A stretch of 14,620 nt of DNA from Ruminococcus sp. UBA4240 (GCA_002395525.1 DGXE01000062.1:1-14620), one strand, 5' to 3'; shown: positions 1-8,721, numbered from the stretch's first letter. A program made the numbers and translations. The notes: generated from the sequence alone by a model not told the origin.

Positions 1-3000
1 AGCCACACGTCCGTGCCGTGGGAAAGGCCTGATATCTGGAGAAGATCGGAGAATTTGGTGGGCTTTGCGTCAAGAAGCATCTGCATGGCAAAGCCAGTCC
101 CCATTTCGGGAATGGCAAGGGTGCCTGTCTGCCAGCCTATATCCTCCGCCGTCACACCCAGCGCCTCCGGGGAGGCATACAGGCTCATGACCTTCTCATC
201 TGCGGGGAATATGTCGTGGGTATCCACGCCTGTCATGTCCTCCAGGTGCTTGTAAAGGGTGGGCACATCGTGTCCCAGCTCATCCAGCTTCAGTATGGTG
301 TCATGGAGGGAGTTGAAGTCAAAGTGAGTGGTGACAAATATGGATTTGGGATCCTCCGCAGGGTGCTGTACTGCAGTAAAGTCATACACCTCATAATTTG
401 AGGGGATTACCACCATGCCCCCGGGGTGCTGTCCGGTGGTGCGCTTGACACCTGTGCATCCAAGGGTCAGGCGGTTCTCCTCCGCACGGGTGACACGGGT
501 GCCGTGCTCCTCCAGATAGTGCTTTACATAGCCGTAGGCAGTCTTTTCCGCAACAGTGCCTATGGTGCCCGCCTTGAACACATTCTCCGAGCCGAAGAGT
601 GTCTCTGTATACTTATGGGCGTGGGTCTGATATTCACCGGAGAAGTTAAGGTCGATATCAGGCTCCTTGTCGCCGTTGAAGCCCAGGAATGTTTCAAAGG
701 GTATGTCATGCCCCTCACGGATGTAATCCGCCCCGCATACCGGGCATTTCTTCGGGGGCAGGTCATAGCCGGAGCCCACAGAGCCGTCGGTGATGAATTC
801 GCTGTTCTTGCACTTAGGGCACAGGTAATGGGGAGGCAGAGCGTTTACCTCGGATATACCCGACATATTCGCCACGAATGACGAACCTACGGAGCCACGG
901 GAGCCCACCTGATAGCCGTGCTCGTTGGAATTTGCCACCAGCTTCTGTGCTATCATGTACAGCACTGCATATCCGTGGGTGACTATGGAATTGAGCTCCT
1001 TTTCGAGCCTTTTCTGCACGATGTCCGGCAGGGGATCCCCGTACATCTTCTTTGCCCTTTCCCAGGTTATGCGGGGCAGCTCCTCCTCTGCATTGTCCAT
1101 TGACGGAGTATAGGTGCCGGGAGGGATGGGGCGTATGTCGGGGTCTATCATGTCGGCTATCTTGTTGGGGTTGGTGACAACCACCTCATATGCCTTTTCC
1201 TTGCCCAGATAGGCAAAGTTTTCAAGCATCTCCTCTGTGGTGCGAAGATACACGGGAGGCTGATAATCCGCATTGGGATCCTTCTCAAAGGTGAGTATCC
1301 TGCGGAAGACCGCATCCCCCGGATCCAGGAAGTGCACGTCGGAGGTGGCGCACACGGGTATGCCCAGAGCCTCACCCAGCCTTACTATAGTTTTGTTGAA
1401 CTCCCTGAGATCGTCCAAGGAGGTGATGTTGTCGTATTCACCCTCACGTATGATATGCTCGTTGTTCTCCGCAGGCTGTATCTCCAGATAATCATAGAAT
1501 GAAGCAATGTCGCACAGCACATCCCAGGGGCGGCCGTCCTTAACGGCGGTGTACAGCTCTCCCTGTTCGCAGGCACTGCCCACCAGAAGCCCCTCACGGT
1601 GCTTTATGATCTCGCTCATGGGTACTCTCGGGTAACGGCTGTAATACTTGATATGCCCGAAGGATACCAGCTTGTACAGGTTTTTAAGTCCCGCATTGTT
1701 GCGGCACAAAAGTATCTGATGATGGGGGCGCAGAGACCTGGGATCCACCTTTCGTGTTACCTCGTTTATGCCCCCGATGGTGGTGACGCCGTTCTCCTTT
1801 ATGAGCCTGTCCGCCAGCTTTATGAATATGCGCCCCAGCATCTTTGCATCCTCAAAGGCACGGTGATGATCGAACTCACCCAGCTCCAGATGCTTTGCCA
1901 CGATATTCAGCTTGTGCTTTTTAAGCTCAGGCAGCATACTGCGGCACATGACCACGGTATCTATGATGGAAAAGGGGAAGCGTATGCCGTTTCTAAGGCA
2001 GGCGGATTTGATGAATGCCGTATCAAATCCCGCATTGTGGGCGATGAGCACCGGGGCATCCCCGCAGTAGGCGATGAACTTTTCCAGCACCTCCCGCTCC
2101 TTGCCCGCACCTGTCACCATAGCCTGTGTGATGCCTGTGAGCTGCGTTATCCTCTCCGGGATAGGCCGCTCCGGATCGCAGAATTCGCTGAAGGTGTCGC
2201 ACAGCTCAAGCCCTTTAAGACGCACGGCACCGAATTCTATTATCCTGTCCTGTGTGGCTGAAAAGCCTGTGGTCTCAAGGTCAAAGACGATGAGCTCATC
2301 CGTAAGGCCTGTGTCCTTATAGACCTTTACCGCATCCGCCATGTCGTTTACGGAATAGGTCTCACAGCCGTAGATTATCTTAAAGTCCCCGCCGTTTTTG
2401 CGTATGTTGTCACACGCTGCCACAGCATCCGGGAATGCCTGCACACCGCCGTGGTCGGTGACTGCAATTGCCTTGTGACCAAACTCAAAGGCACGGTTTA
2501 TCAGCTTTTCCACAGGGGCTATGCCGTCAAGTGCGGACATATTGGTGTGCATATGCAGCTCCACACGCTTTTCAGAGGCGTTGTCGGTGCGCCGCTCCTT
2601 CTTCACCTTCATTATGTCGTTGGCATAGAACACAAATTCCTTGTCAAAGGTGTCAAACTCCGCCTTGCCCTTTACAATGACCGTTGTGCCGGGGGTGAGG
2701 GAGGAGAGGACATTCTCCTTGTCCTTTGCGGAAAAATCCTTTATGCTGATAGAGCCTGTGTAGTCCGTAAGGCTTATAAGGGTTATGCGCTTTTCATCCC
2801 CCTTTTTGGTGCGAAGCTCCTTTTCGCTGTAATCGAATATGTCCCCCCAGATGATGATATTGGCCGCACCCTCGGATATATCCCCGATGTTCATGACCGT
2901 GTCACCGGCGATCTTCCGTCCCTTTATTATCTCTGCCCCTTCGCTGAGTACGGGGATGGACTTGAAATCAACGGTGACAGAAGGCTTTTCTGCGGATGCC

Positions 3001-3605
3001 TCACCCCCTGCGGCAGTAGGCGCCGAGGACAGCCCCGCCGATACGCTGACATTCTCCTTTACAGGAGCAGCACCGCTTTCAGCGGCACTCTGGGCAAGGC
3101 TCTCCTCATAGGCCTTGCGGTAAAGCTCCTCGTATCCGTCCCCCGCAGGGCGCTTTTCTATCAGCTTTACAGAGAGCTTTAAGGAGAAGCGCTCCCTTAT
3201 CTCACGGGACAGCTTTTCCTCAAAGCCGTTTGCAGTCAGCAGGGATGTGCCGCTCTTCATATCTATGCAAAGGGTCTCCCCCTCTATGTAATACAGCGCC
3301 CTGTCAAAATGGCCGTTTATCAGGGGCATATCGTCCCTCATGGAGAGGATTATCTCCTTAGTGTGCCGGGGCTCAAACGCCGCAGGGGCATATCGGGGAC
3401 ATAGCCTTACCCTGTCAAGGGAAAGGGTCTCCCTCACCCTTTTTTCAAACTCATGCACATTCTCATAGGACTGGGGCTGTTCAAAGGATGCATAGACTGT
3501 AAGCACACCCTTTTCTCTGTCAGCAGTGATCTTCAGCACATCCCCCCGCCCTATGGGATTGGGGATCCCGCTTATGTCATCTCCCACAAGGTCTTTTATA
3601 TACAT
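1..3605 (-). CDS. polC: DNA polymerase III PolC-type alpha subunit, 3' end missing
   Basis: Replicative DNA polymerase of low-GC Gram-positives with built-in proofreading. The reading frame is open from ATG at 3605 to the window edge, giving 1201 residues; the family is about 1440, so the last roughly 240 residues lie outside. Domain order seen: N-terminal region, OB-fold region about 225-330, PHP domain starting with H351-M-H353-T and a later TDHGG, an inserted DEDDh exonuclease (D442 and E444 in DLETTGF, D528 in HNAGFD, H581 and D586 in HRAFED), then the rest of PHP, palm and fingers. Zinc-binding cysteine pairs are C929/C932 and C954/C957. Palm aspartates are D983 and D985 (PDIDLNFSG) and D1108 (KLDELGHD). 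The visible part ends at SGLSHGTDVW. All expected catalytic residues up to the cut are present. AAAGGAAA lies just upstream of the start. It follows ispG by 31 nt and is probably last in that transcript. Confidence 0.98.
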   Translation of the reverse strand, partial: MYIKDLVGDDISGIPNPIGRGDVLKITADREKGVLTVYASFEQPQSYENVHEFEKRVRETLSLDRVRLCPRYAPAAFEPRHTKEIILSMRDDMPLINGHFDRALYYIEGETLCIDMKSGTSLLTANGFEEKLSREIRERFSLKLSVKLIEKRPAGDGYEELYRKAYEESLAQSAAESGAAPVKENVSVSAGLSSAPTAAGGEASAEKPSVTVDFKSIPVLSEGAEIIKGRKIAGDTVMNIGDISEGAANIIIWGDIFDYSEKELRTKKGDEKRITLISLTDYTGSISIKDFSAKDKENVLSSLTPGTTVIVKGKAEFDTFDKEFVFYANDIMKVKKERRTDNASEKRVELHMHTNMSALDGIAPVEKLINRAFEFGHKAIAVTDHGGVQAFPDAVAACDNIRKNGGDFKIIYGCETYSVNDMADAVKVYKDTGLTDELIVFDLETTGFSATQDRIIEFGAVRLKGLELCDTFSEFCDPERPIPERITQLTGITQAMVTGAGKEREVLEKFIAYCGDAPVLIAHNAGFDTAFIKSACLRNGIRFPFSIIDTVVMCRSMLPELKKHKLNIVAKHLELGEFDHHRAFEDAKMLGRIFIKLADRLIKENGVTTIGGINEVTRKVDPRSLRPHHQILLCRNNAGLKNLYKLVSFGHIKYYSRYPRVPMSEIIKHREGLLVGSACEQGELYTAVKDGRPWDVLCDIASFYDYLEIQPAENNEHIIREGEYDNITSLDDLREFNKTIVRLGEALGIPVCATSDVHFLDPGDAVFRRILTFEKDPNADYQPPVYLRTTEEMLENFAYLGKEKAYEVVVTNPNKIADMIDPDIRPIPPGTYTPSMDNAEEELPRITWERAKKMYGDPLPDIVQKRLEKELNSIVTHGYAVLYMIAQKLVANSNEHGYQVGSRGSVGSSFVANMSGISEVNALPPHYLCPKCKNSEFITDGSVGSGYDLPPKKCPVCGADYIREGHDIPFETFLGFNGDKEPDIDLNFSGEYQTHAHKYTETLFGSENVFKAGTIGTVAEKTAYGYVKHYLEEHGTRVTRAEENRLTLGCTGVKRTTGQHPGGMVVIPSNYEVYDFTAVQHPAEDPKSIFVTTHFDFNSLHDTILKLDELGHDVPTLYKHLEDMTGVDTHDIFPADEKVMSLYASPEALGVTAEDIGWQTGTLAIPEMGTGFAMQMLLDAKPTKFSDLLQISGLSHGTDVW

Positions 3606-3636
3606 CTTATTTCCTTTCGGTAAACCACCGGCTGCC

Positions 3637-4686
3637 TTAATCCGCAGACAGGCGCATTTTATCTATCTCTTTCATAAGGGTGTCAAGGGCATCCCTTTCA
3701 TCAACAGTGCACAGCTTCTCGCCTTTTCTGAATATGACAGCCTTTCCCCTGCCGCCTGCAATGCCGATATCCGCCTCTCTTGCCTCACCGGGTCCGTTTA
3801 CTATGCAGCCCATGACAGCAACGGTGATGTCGAGGTCAATATCCTTCACACGCTCCTCCACAGCCTTTGCAAGCCCGATAAGGTCTATCTGTGTGCGCCC
3901 GCAGGTAGGGCAGGAAACAAGCCTTACTCCGCCCCCTATGCCGCACGCCATGAGTATATCCTTTGCGGCGGCTATCTCCTTTACGGGGTCTTCCGTAAGA
4001 GAAACACGGATAGTCTCCCCTATGCCGTCACACAGCAGGGAGCCTATGCCCACAGCGGACTTTATGACCCCCATGCGCTCCGTGCCCGCCTCTGTCACCC
4101 CAAGGTGCAGAGGGTAGGGGGTCTGCTCCCGTGCCTTGCGGTATGCGCTTATCATAGTCCTTACATCGGAGGATTTGATGGAAACAACTATGTCGGAAAA
4201 GTCGAACCGTTCCAGCAGTGATGCGTGATACACAGCACTCTCCACCAGTGCATCAGCGGTGGGAGCACCGTATTTTGCAAGGATGTCCTTTTCAAGGGAG
4301 CCTGAATTGACACCTATGCGTATGGGTATCCCCTTTTCACGGCATATGTGAGCCACAGTCCTTACCCGCTCATCATCGCCGATGTTGCCGGGGTTTATGC
4401 GTATCTTGTCAACCCCTGCCGCAGCACATTCAAGGGCGATGCGGTAGTCAAAGTGGATATCCGCCACAAGGGGTATGGATATTTCATTTTTGATGGCTTC
4501 TATCAGCCGCACATCCTTCAGCGTGGGGACAGACACACGCACTATCTCACAGCCCGCCGCCTGCAATGCCTTTGCCTGGGCTACATTCCCCGGCACATCC
4601 TCCGCCGGCACGGACAGCATGGACTGGATGTATATTTTCCCGTCCCCCAGCTCTATATTCCCTACCTTTACCTTACGGACATCCAT
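3637..4686 (-). CDS. ispG: 4-hydroxy-3-methylbut-2-enyl-diphosphate synthase (IspG/GcpE)
   Basis: Penultimate enzyme of the MEP isoprenoid pathway. It reductively opens methylerythritol cyclodiphosphate to HMBPP with a [4Fe-4S] cluster, in the cytoplasm. The 349-residue length is normal for the bacterial form without the extra central domain. A TIM-barrel half (about 1-245) carries QSM at 21-23 and GCEIVRVSVP; the C-terminal half carries the cluster cysteines C259 and C262 (CPTCGRT) and C294 (GCIVNGPGE), with the conserved Glu E301. The segment after QSM reads LSVPAEDVPGNV rather than the more familiar TNTDT type. Start ATG at 4686 has GAAGGAG (4692-4698) five bases upstream. It sits 18 nt after rseP and 31 nt before polC, the arrangement known in Clostridia. 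Confidence 0.97.
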   Translation of the reverse strand: MDVRKVKVGNIELGDGKIYIQSMLSVPAEDVPGNVAQAKALQAAGCEIVRVSVPTLKDVRLIEAIKNEISIPLVADIHFDYRIALECAAAGVDKIRINPGNIGDDERVRTVAHICREKGIPIRIGVNSGSLEKDILAKYGAPTADALVESAVYHASLLERFDFSDIVVSIKSSDVRTMISAYRKAREQTPYPLHLGVTEAGTERMGVIKSAVGIGSLLCDGIGETIRVSLTEDPVKEIAAAKDILMACGIGGGVRLVSCPTCGRTQIDLIGLAKAVEERVKDIDLDITVAVMGCIVNGPGEAREADIGIAGGRGKAVIFRKGEKLCTVDERDALDTLMKEIDKMRLSAD

Positions 4687-4704
4687 ACAAACTCCTTCTT
4701 GCCT

Positions 4705-5751
4705 CTATTTGATGAATATTGCCTTTACATCGTTGAAGGTGGCAATGAGCATGACTATCATAAGCAGCGCAAATCCCGCAAAATGCACCATGCCCTCCGC
4801 CTCTGCCGGAACAGGCCTGCGGCGCACAGCCTCGATAAAGAGAAATACCAGCCGCCCGCCATCAAGGGCAGGCAGTGGGAGCAGGTTCATTATGCCTAAG
4901 TTCACGGATATGAGCATTGCAAGATCCAACAGATATGAGGGATCAAAGTTTGTCTCCCTTGCGGTCTGGGATATGACAGACACTATGCCCACAGGCCCCT
5001 GCAGGGAATTAAGGCCGTATTTCCCCCTTACAAGATCATAAAGGGAAAGGTAGATGAGCCTTGAATAGTAGAGGAACTTGCGGCAGGTCTGGGGGATAAA
5101 CTGAGCAGGGGTCAGCTTTCTTGCCTCCACCTTGAAATCATAGCAAAGGGTGCGCTGACCGTTCTCATCCTCGCTTATGTCAAAATGTACCCCGTTTATG
5201 GCGAGCTTTTCCCCGCCCCGCTTCACAGTAAAGTCAAGCACACCGTCCTCATCGGTGGAGAGGGCGTATACGATGTCATTTGCGGTAAAGCACTTCATGC
5301 CGTTGACATGGGTTATCTCATCCCCCACAGTGAGCCCGGAAAGGGCAGAGGAGGAACCCTCCTCCACCTGTGCTATCACCGTGGACACATATTTGCCGTC
5401 TATAAGCAGTATCACCGCCGCCAGAACAAAGCCCAGAACGAAATTCATAACAGGCCCTGCCAGTATGGTGAGGATACGTGCCCATACAGGCTTGTTCCGG
5501 AATGCGTTTATGTCCTCATCCTGCGCCTCCTCATCCTCTCCCATGCGACAAAAGCCGCCAAGCGGAAGGGCACGCAAAGTAAAGTCCGTTTCCCTGCCCT
5601 TCTTGCGGTAAATTACAGGTCCCATGCCTATGGCAAATTCATAGACCTTGATGCCGCACCACTTTGCCACACGGTAGTGACCATATTCATGGATGGTGAT
5701 TACTGCACCGAATATGATAAAGGCGCAGATCACTGATAATATCGTACTCAT
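4705..5751 (-). CDS. rseP: RIP metalloprotease, RseP/RasP family
   Basis: Site-2-type intramembrane zinc protease that cleaves membrane anchors of anti-sigma factors and remnant signal peptides. Seen in the sequence: HEYGH (H21, E22, H25) in the first membrane helix, GPVMNF (99-104) starting a second helix, one PDZ-like region at about 120-205, then NLLPLPALDGG with the third zinc ligand D297, and a final helix near 323-342. At 348 residues it is shorter than E. coli RseP (450, two PDZ domains) and somewhat shorter than B. subtilis RasP (about 420), which fits a single PDZ. ATG at 5751 is preceded by GGAG at 5757-5760. It leads the tight rseP-ispG-polC run. The target anti-sigma factor is not visible here. 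Confidence 0.95.
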   Translation of the reverse strand: MSTILSVICAFIIFGAVITIHEYGHYRVAKWCGIKVYEFAIGMGPVIYRKKGRETDFTLRALPLGGFCRMGEDEEAQDEDINAFRNKPVWARILTILAGPVMNFVLGFVLAAVILLIDGKYVSTVIAQVEEGSSSALSGLTVGDEITHVNGMKCFTANDIVYALSTDEDGVLDFTVKRGGEKLAINGVHFDISEDENGQRTLCYDFKVEARKLTPAQFIPQTCRKFLYYSRLIYLSLYDLVRGKYGLNSLQGPVGIVSVISQTARETNFDPSYLLDLAMLISVNLGIMNLLPLPALDGGRLVFLFIEAVRRRPVPAEAEGMVHFAGFALLMIVMLIATFNDVKAIFIK

Positions 5752-5887
5752 ATAAACTCCAAACAGATGATAGCTAATAGTGAATAGCTATTAGCGACAT
5801 ATGTGTGCTTGATTTCATCTTTGACGGCTGCTGTACAGTCGTCACTCACAAGCCAAAGAGACAAACCACCCATTATTCATTCTGCAT
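5752..5887. repeat. Non-coding 136-nt gap with inverted repeats, possible MITE-like remnant
   Basis: No ORF is credible here. Next to rseP lies an 8-bp perfect stem, GCTAATAG (5773-5780) and CTATTAGC (5788-5795), with a 7-nt loop made of similar TAGTGAATAG text. In the middle, TGACGGCTG (5822-5830) and CAGTCGTCA (5836-5844) form a 9-bp stem with one G-T pair and a 5-nt loop. At the other end, beside the U32 stop codon, is ATTATTCATTCTGCATTCAT (5872-5891), a degenerate ATTCATT tandem. Short AT-rich iterated ends around a structured core resemble small non-autonomous insertions in intergenic regions of Clostridia. That origin is inference. No clear SigA promoter for rseP was seen here on the minus strand. 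Confidence 0.4.
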
Positions 5888-7894
5888 TCATATTACTCCC
5901 CTGTTGTAAAGCCCATTGGTATAGCCCTTTCCGGACAGGCTCTCACGGGCAGCAAACCGCCGTTCGATGTCCTTTGCATCTTCCCCCGGGGATATTATGG
6001 CGCAGGCATATTCAGCGCCAAAGAGATCGGCGCTTTTCATCACATCAAGGGTGTCGCAGTTTTGTATTACGGATGCATTGTCCGCCCTTATGACGGGAAA
6101 TCTGCGCCCCGTGCGGTCGCAGAGCTCCTTCCCCTTGGGCGGTACCCTTACGGTCATAAGGGGAAGTCTCCCCCATACTATTGCCGTTATGGGCAGAGGG
6201 TGAGACAGCGCCGCTATCTGTGCGGCTTTGAGTTCAAAGGATACTGTGGCATCCTCAAAGCCCAGACCTTTGAGCGCCTCAAGGGAGCATGAATTGGTGA
6301 TATTGAGCCCCGACCCTCCGTGGATGCGGATATGGGGCAGCTTTTTCAGCATACCCAGATGAGTGAGCTGTGTGCATTCATAGTGGATAAAGCCCCGCTC
6401 TCTCAGGGCATATAGCCGCCGGAGAAGTCCCTCCTCATCGGTGACTATCCCCGGAAAGCTGACGCATATCCGCTGGGCAGGGAGCTTTATGTCATCTCGC
6501 TCACATTCCCAATAGGGCAGTGTGATAAGGTCAGCGCCGGTGTCGGACGGTATGTCCTGCGCCCTGTATGCCATAAACCGCAGCAGAGGCTTTATGACCT
6601 TTCTCTCACCGGAGGGTGAGTATGCGAAGTCATTTACCCTGTATGAGGGGGTGTTTGCGGCAATACGCTGCGCATCCGCAGCTGCAGCCGCCTCACGGCG
6701 CATACGGTTTATCTCCGATACAGGCAGCGTAAGCCCCTCCTGTACCTTTACAGTGATATTCCCGGGGGTGTATACAGTGCCCCCCAGCTTTGCAAGGTTG
6801 TCTGCCGCTCTCTCCGGGTCCAGGGGGCGCTTTACCGCCTGTTCCCCGCCAATGCCCTCTACTTTGCCGGAAAAGCCGTCCTTTGTGGTGTAGGAGAGCA
6901 CCGAGCCCGTATTCTTAACATCAAGGTCAAAGGACATGACATCGCAGGTCGTCTCCGTCCTGTAGAGAGCAGCAAGCCCCGGCAGCACATCCTTTGCAGC
7001 GTTTACGTCCTCGTAGCGGCGGTATCCCCTCATATCCCGCACTTTACCTGTAAGGTAGCCGTCTGTAAAGCCGCTGCGGGAGAACACCGCCTCCAGAGTT
7101 TTCATATCCCCTGCCAGCACAGACCTTTCTGCACCGTCCGCAGCGTGGCGGAATGCGGTCACTGCCGCCGCTACGTATTCAGGGCGCTTCATGCGCCCCT
7201 CTATCTTGAATGACTCCACCCCTGCTGATATAAGCTCATCCACATGGTACAGCAAGGACATATCCTTTAACGAAAGGGCATGATCCACCGCACCGTCATC
7301 AAAGGGAAGACGGCACGCCTGGGCACAGTGCCCCCTGTTGGCACTGCGGGAGCCTATCACAGCGCTCATATAGCACTGACCCGAAAGGCACACGCACTGT
7401 GCCCCGTGGACAAACACCTCCGTGCTGACCCCCGTGTCACATATATCCCCTATCGCCCCAAGGGACAGCTCCCTTGCGGGGACTATGCGGCAAAAGCCCA
7501 TTTCTTTCAGTGTCCTTGCCCCAAGGGGAGTATAGACCGTCATCTGTGTGGAGGCGTGGCGGGGCATATCAGGCGCTGCCGCTGCCGCAATTCGGGCTGC
7601 CCCTATATCCTGTATGATAAGGCCGTCCACCCCGGCTTTCGCACTTGCCCTGACCTCATCCGCAAAGCCTTCAAGCTCCTCATCGGTGATAAGAGTGTTC
7701 ATGGCACGGTACAGCTTCACACCGTGAAGATGGCAGTACTTCGCTGCCCGCATAAGCTCCTCCGCCGTGAAGTTCTCAGCCGCACCCCGTGCAGAAAAGC
7801 TCTTTCCGCCCACATATACCCCATCGGCACCGCACCGCACTGCCGCTTCAAGAGACTCATACCCGCCGGCGGGTGCTAAGATCTCAACTGCCAT
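5888..7894 (-). CDS. U32-family protein with DUF3656 (RlhA/TrhP-like RNA hydroxylation protein)
   Basis: A 668-residue member of the U32 family. The family was named for peptidases, but several members (E. coli RlhA and TrhP, B. subtilis YrrN/YrrO) act in prephenate-dependent hydroxylation of 23S rRNA or tRNA wobble uridine. Residues 1-310 form the TIM-barrel-like U32 core, beginning ILAPAGGYESLEAAVRCGAD. The family signature is at 159-178, EVFVHGAQCVCLSGQC, with C167, C174, C190 and C194 as likely iron-sulfur ligands. DUF3656 is at about 315-410 (KRPLDPERAADNLAKLGGT). Another C-terminal domain of about 250 residues follows. Length and layout match the long RlhA-like form better than the two-gene YrrN/YrrO form; the exact RNA target cannot be read from sequence. 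The start ATG shares one base with the zapA stop (TGATG), so translation is probably coupled. zapA next to a U32 gene is common in Clostridia. Confidence 0.9.
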   Translation of the reverse strand: MAVEILAPAGGYESLEAAVRCGADGVYVGGKSFSARGAAENFTAEELMRAAKYCHLHGVKLYRAMNTLITDEELEGFADEVRASAKAGVDGLIIQDIGAARIAAAAAPDMPRHASTQMTVYTPLGARTLKEMGFCRIVPARELSLGAIGDICDTGVSTEVFVHGAQCVCLSGQCYMSAVIGSRSANRGHCAQACRLPFDDGAVDHALSLKDMSLLYHVDELISAGVESFKIEGRMKRPEYVAAAVTAFRHAADGAERSVLAGDMKTLEAVFSRSGFTDGYLTGKVRDMRGYRRYEDVNAAKDVLPGLAALYRTETTCDVMSFDLDVKNTGSVLSYTTKDGFSGKVEGIGGEQAVKRPLDPERAADNLAKLGGTVYTPGNITVKVQEGLTLPVSEINRMRREAAAAADAQRIAANTPSYRVNDFAYSPSGERKVIKPLLRFMAYRAQDIPSDTGADLITLPYWECERDDIKLPAQRICVSFPGIVTDEEGLLRRLYALRERGFIHYECTQLTHLGMLKKLPHIRIHGGSGLNITNSCSLEALKGLGFEDATVSFELKAAQIAALSHPLPITAIVWGRLPLMTVRVPPKGKELCDRTGRRFPVIRADNASVIQNCDTLDVMKSADLFGAEYACAIISPGEDAKDIERRFAARESLSGKGYTNGLYNRGVI

Positions 7895-8670
7895 CAGTGG
7901 TGTTTCTTCCTGTTCTTGGAGTGGCTATTGCCCTGTGGAGCATATACATTTGCCTGAGCTTCTCCTCTTTGCTCTGCGCCCTTTGCAGCTTCCCCCGGCT
8001 GTTCTGTCCCGGTATTACTGACATTTGCGCCTTTGTCGGCATTGTCCGGCTTGTTCCTGTCATCATTGAGCACAAGGATCCTGTCCTTTTCAGCCGCCGG
8101 TTCCCTGTCATCTACCAGGCGAAGGCTCTTTTCCTCCTTCTGCCCGCCCTCAGCGGCTTTGGGAGCAGCTGTCTGCGCCTGTGTTTCAGGCTCCTTTGCA
8201 GGCTCTGCATGCACAGCCTTGACAGGGGCTTCTGCTGCCTTTTCAGGCTTTTCCTCCTCCGGGGAGAGGCTTATCTGTTCAAACTTCGGCTGAGAGCGCT
8301 TTAGCTCCTGATTTTCAGCTCTCAGGCGCTTGTTCTCCCTTTCAGCTTCGCCAAGCTTTGCTTCCAGCTCCTTTACCCTGGCATCGAGCCTTTCCTTTGC
8401 GTTTCCTGTCTTGGTGGAATCGGCAATGATGCCCTGCATCTGGGTGCGCAGGTTGTCCACCGCCTCATTGGCCTTGCACGCCACATCACAGGCGTTGAGA
8501 GCCGCCAGCACCGCCGCATTGAATGCCCCTATACCGGGATTGTCCCTTATTATGGTCCTCATTTCCGAGTCCACCCTTGACGCAACGTCGATCAGGTATT
8601 CCTCCGAGTCATCGGTGCGCAGGCTGTACTCCCTGCCCACTATATTGACCTTTACACTGTTAAGGCTCAT
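7894..8670 (-). CDS. zapA: Cell division protein ZapA with long disordered C-terminal tail
   Basis: ZapA binds FtsZ and promotes bundling of protofilaments at mid-cell. Residues about 1-88 form the ZapA domain (VKVNIVGREYSLRT, then YLIDVASRVDSEM and NAAVLAALNACDVACKANE). About 90-130 is a charged coiled coil (LDARVKELEAKLGEAERENK). The rest, to 258, is low-complexity Ala/Glu/Pro/Gln-rich and ends in a basic SHSKNRKKHH. Usual ZapA is about 85-110 residues, so the tail more than doubles it. I chose ATG at 8670: the strong GGAGG (8680-8684) directly touches the alternative ATG at 8679 but sits an ideal 9 nt from 8670. Its TGA overlaps the U32 start by one base. The promoter at 8722-8751 drives it. 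Confidence 0.9.
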   Translation of the reverse strand: MSLNSVKVNIVGREYSLRTDDSEEYLIDVASRVDSEMRTIIRDNPGIGAFNAAVLAALNACDVACKANEAVDNLRTQMQGIIADSTKTGNAKERLDARVKELEAKLGEAERENKRLRAENQELKRSQPKFEQISLSPEEEKPEKAAEAPVKAVHAEPAKEPETQAQTAAPKAAEGGQKEEKSLRLVDDREPAAEKDRILVLNDDRNKPDNADKGANVSNTGTEQPGEAAKGAEQRGEAQANVYAPQGNSHSKNRKKHH

Positions 8671-8679
8671 TTGATCCAT

Positions 8680-8684
8680 CCTCC
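8680..8684 (-). promoter_or_regulatory. zapA ribosome binding site
   Basis: GGAGG on the minus strand abuts an ATG at 8679 with no spacer and lies 9 nt from the ATG at 8670. The spacing favours 8670, removing the three residues MDQ from the longest reading frame. Confidence 0.75.
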
Positions 8685-8692
8685 AACCTGTC

Positions 8693-8704
8693 GGGAACGT
8701 TCCC
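8693..8704. promoter_or_regulatory. 12-bp perfect palindrome in the zapA leader
   Basis: GGGAACGTTCCC reads the same on both strands and lies between the zapA transcription start (about 8715) and its ribosome binding site. It could be an operator or a small leader element; the regulator is unknown. Confidence 0.4.
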
Positions 8705-8721
8705 CTTATACAATCATGTCT

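Noticed and set aside
1599..3182. Long plus-strand frames (220 and 243 codons) opposite polC
   Set aside because: They lie fully antisense to a polC frame with all expected motifs, have no ribosome site or recognisable domain, and are typical shadows of biased codon use.
3526..5736. Plus-strand frames of up to 231 codons opposite ispG and rseP
   Set aside because: Antisense to clearly identified enzymes; compositions rich in Cys, His and Tyr look like reversed codons, not real proteins.
7280..8304. Plus-strand frames opposite the U32 gene and zapA
   Set aside because: Same antisense shadow pattern, no start signals.
8693..8704. GGGAACGTTCCC as a LexA (SOS) box
   Set aside because: The Gram-positive LexA site needs GAAC and GTTC separated by four bases; here they are adjacent.
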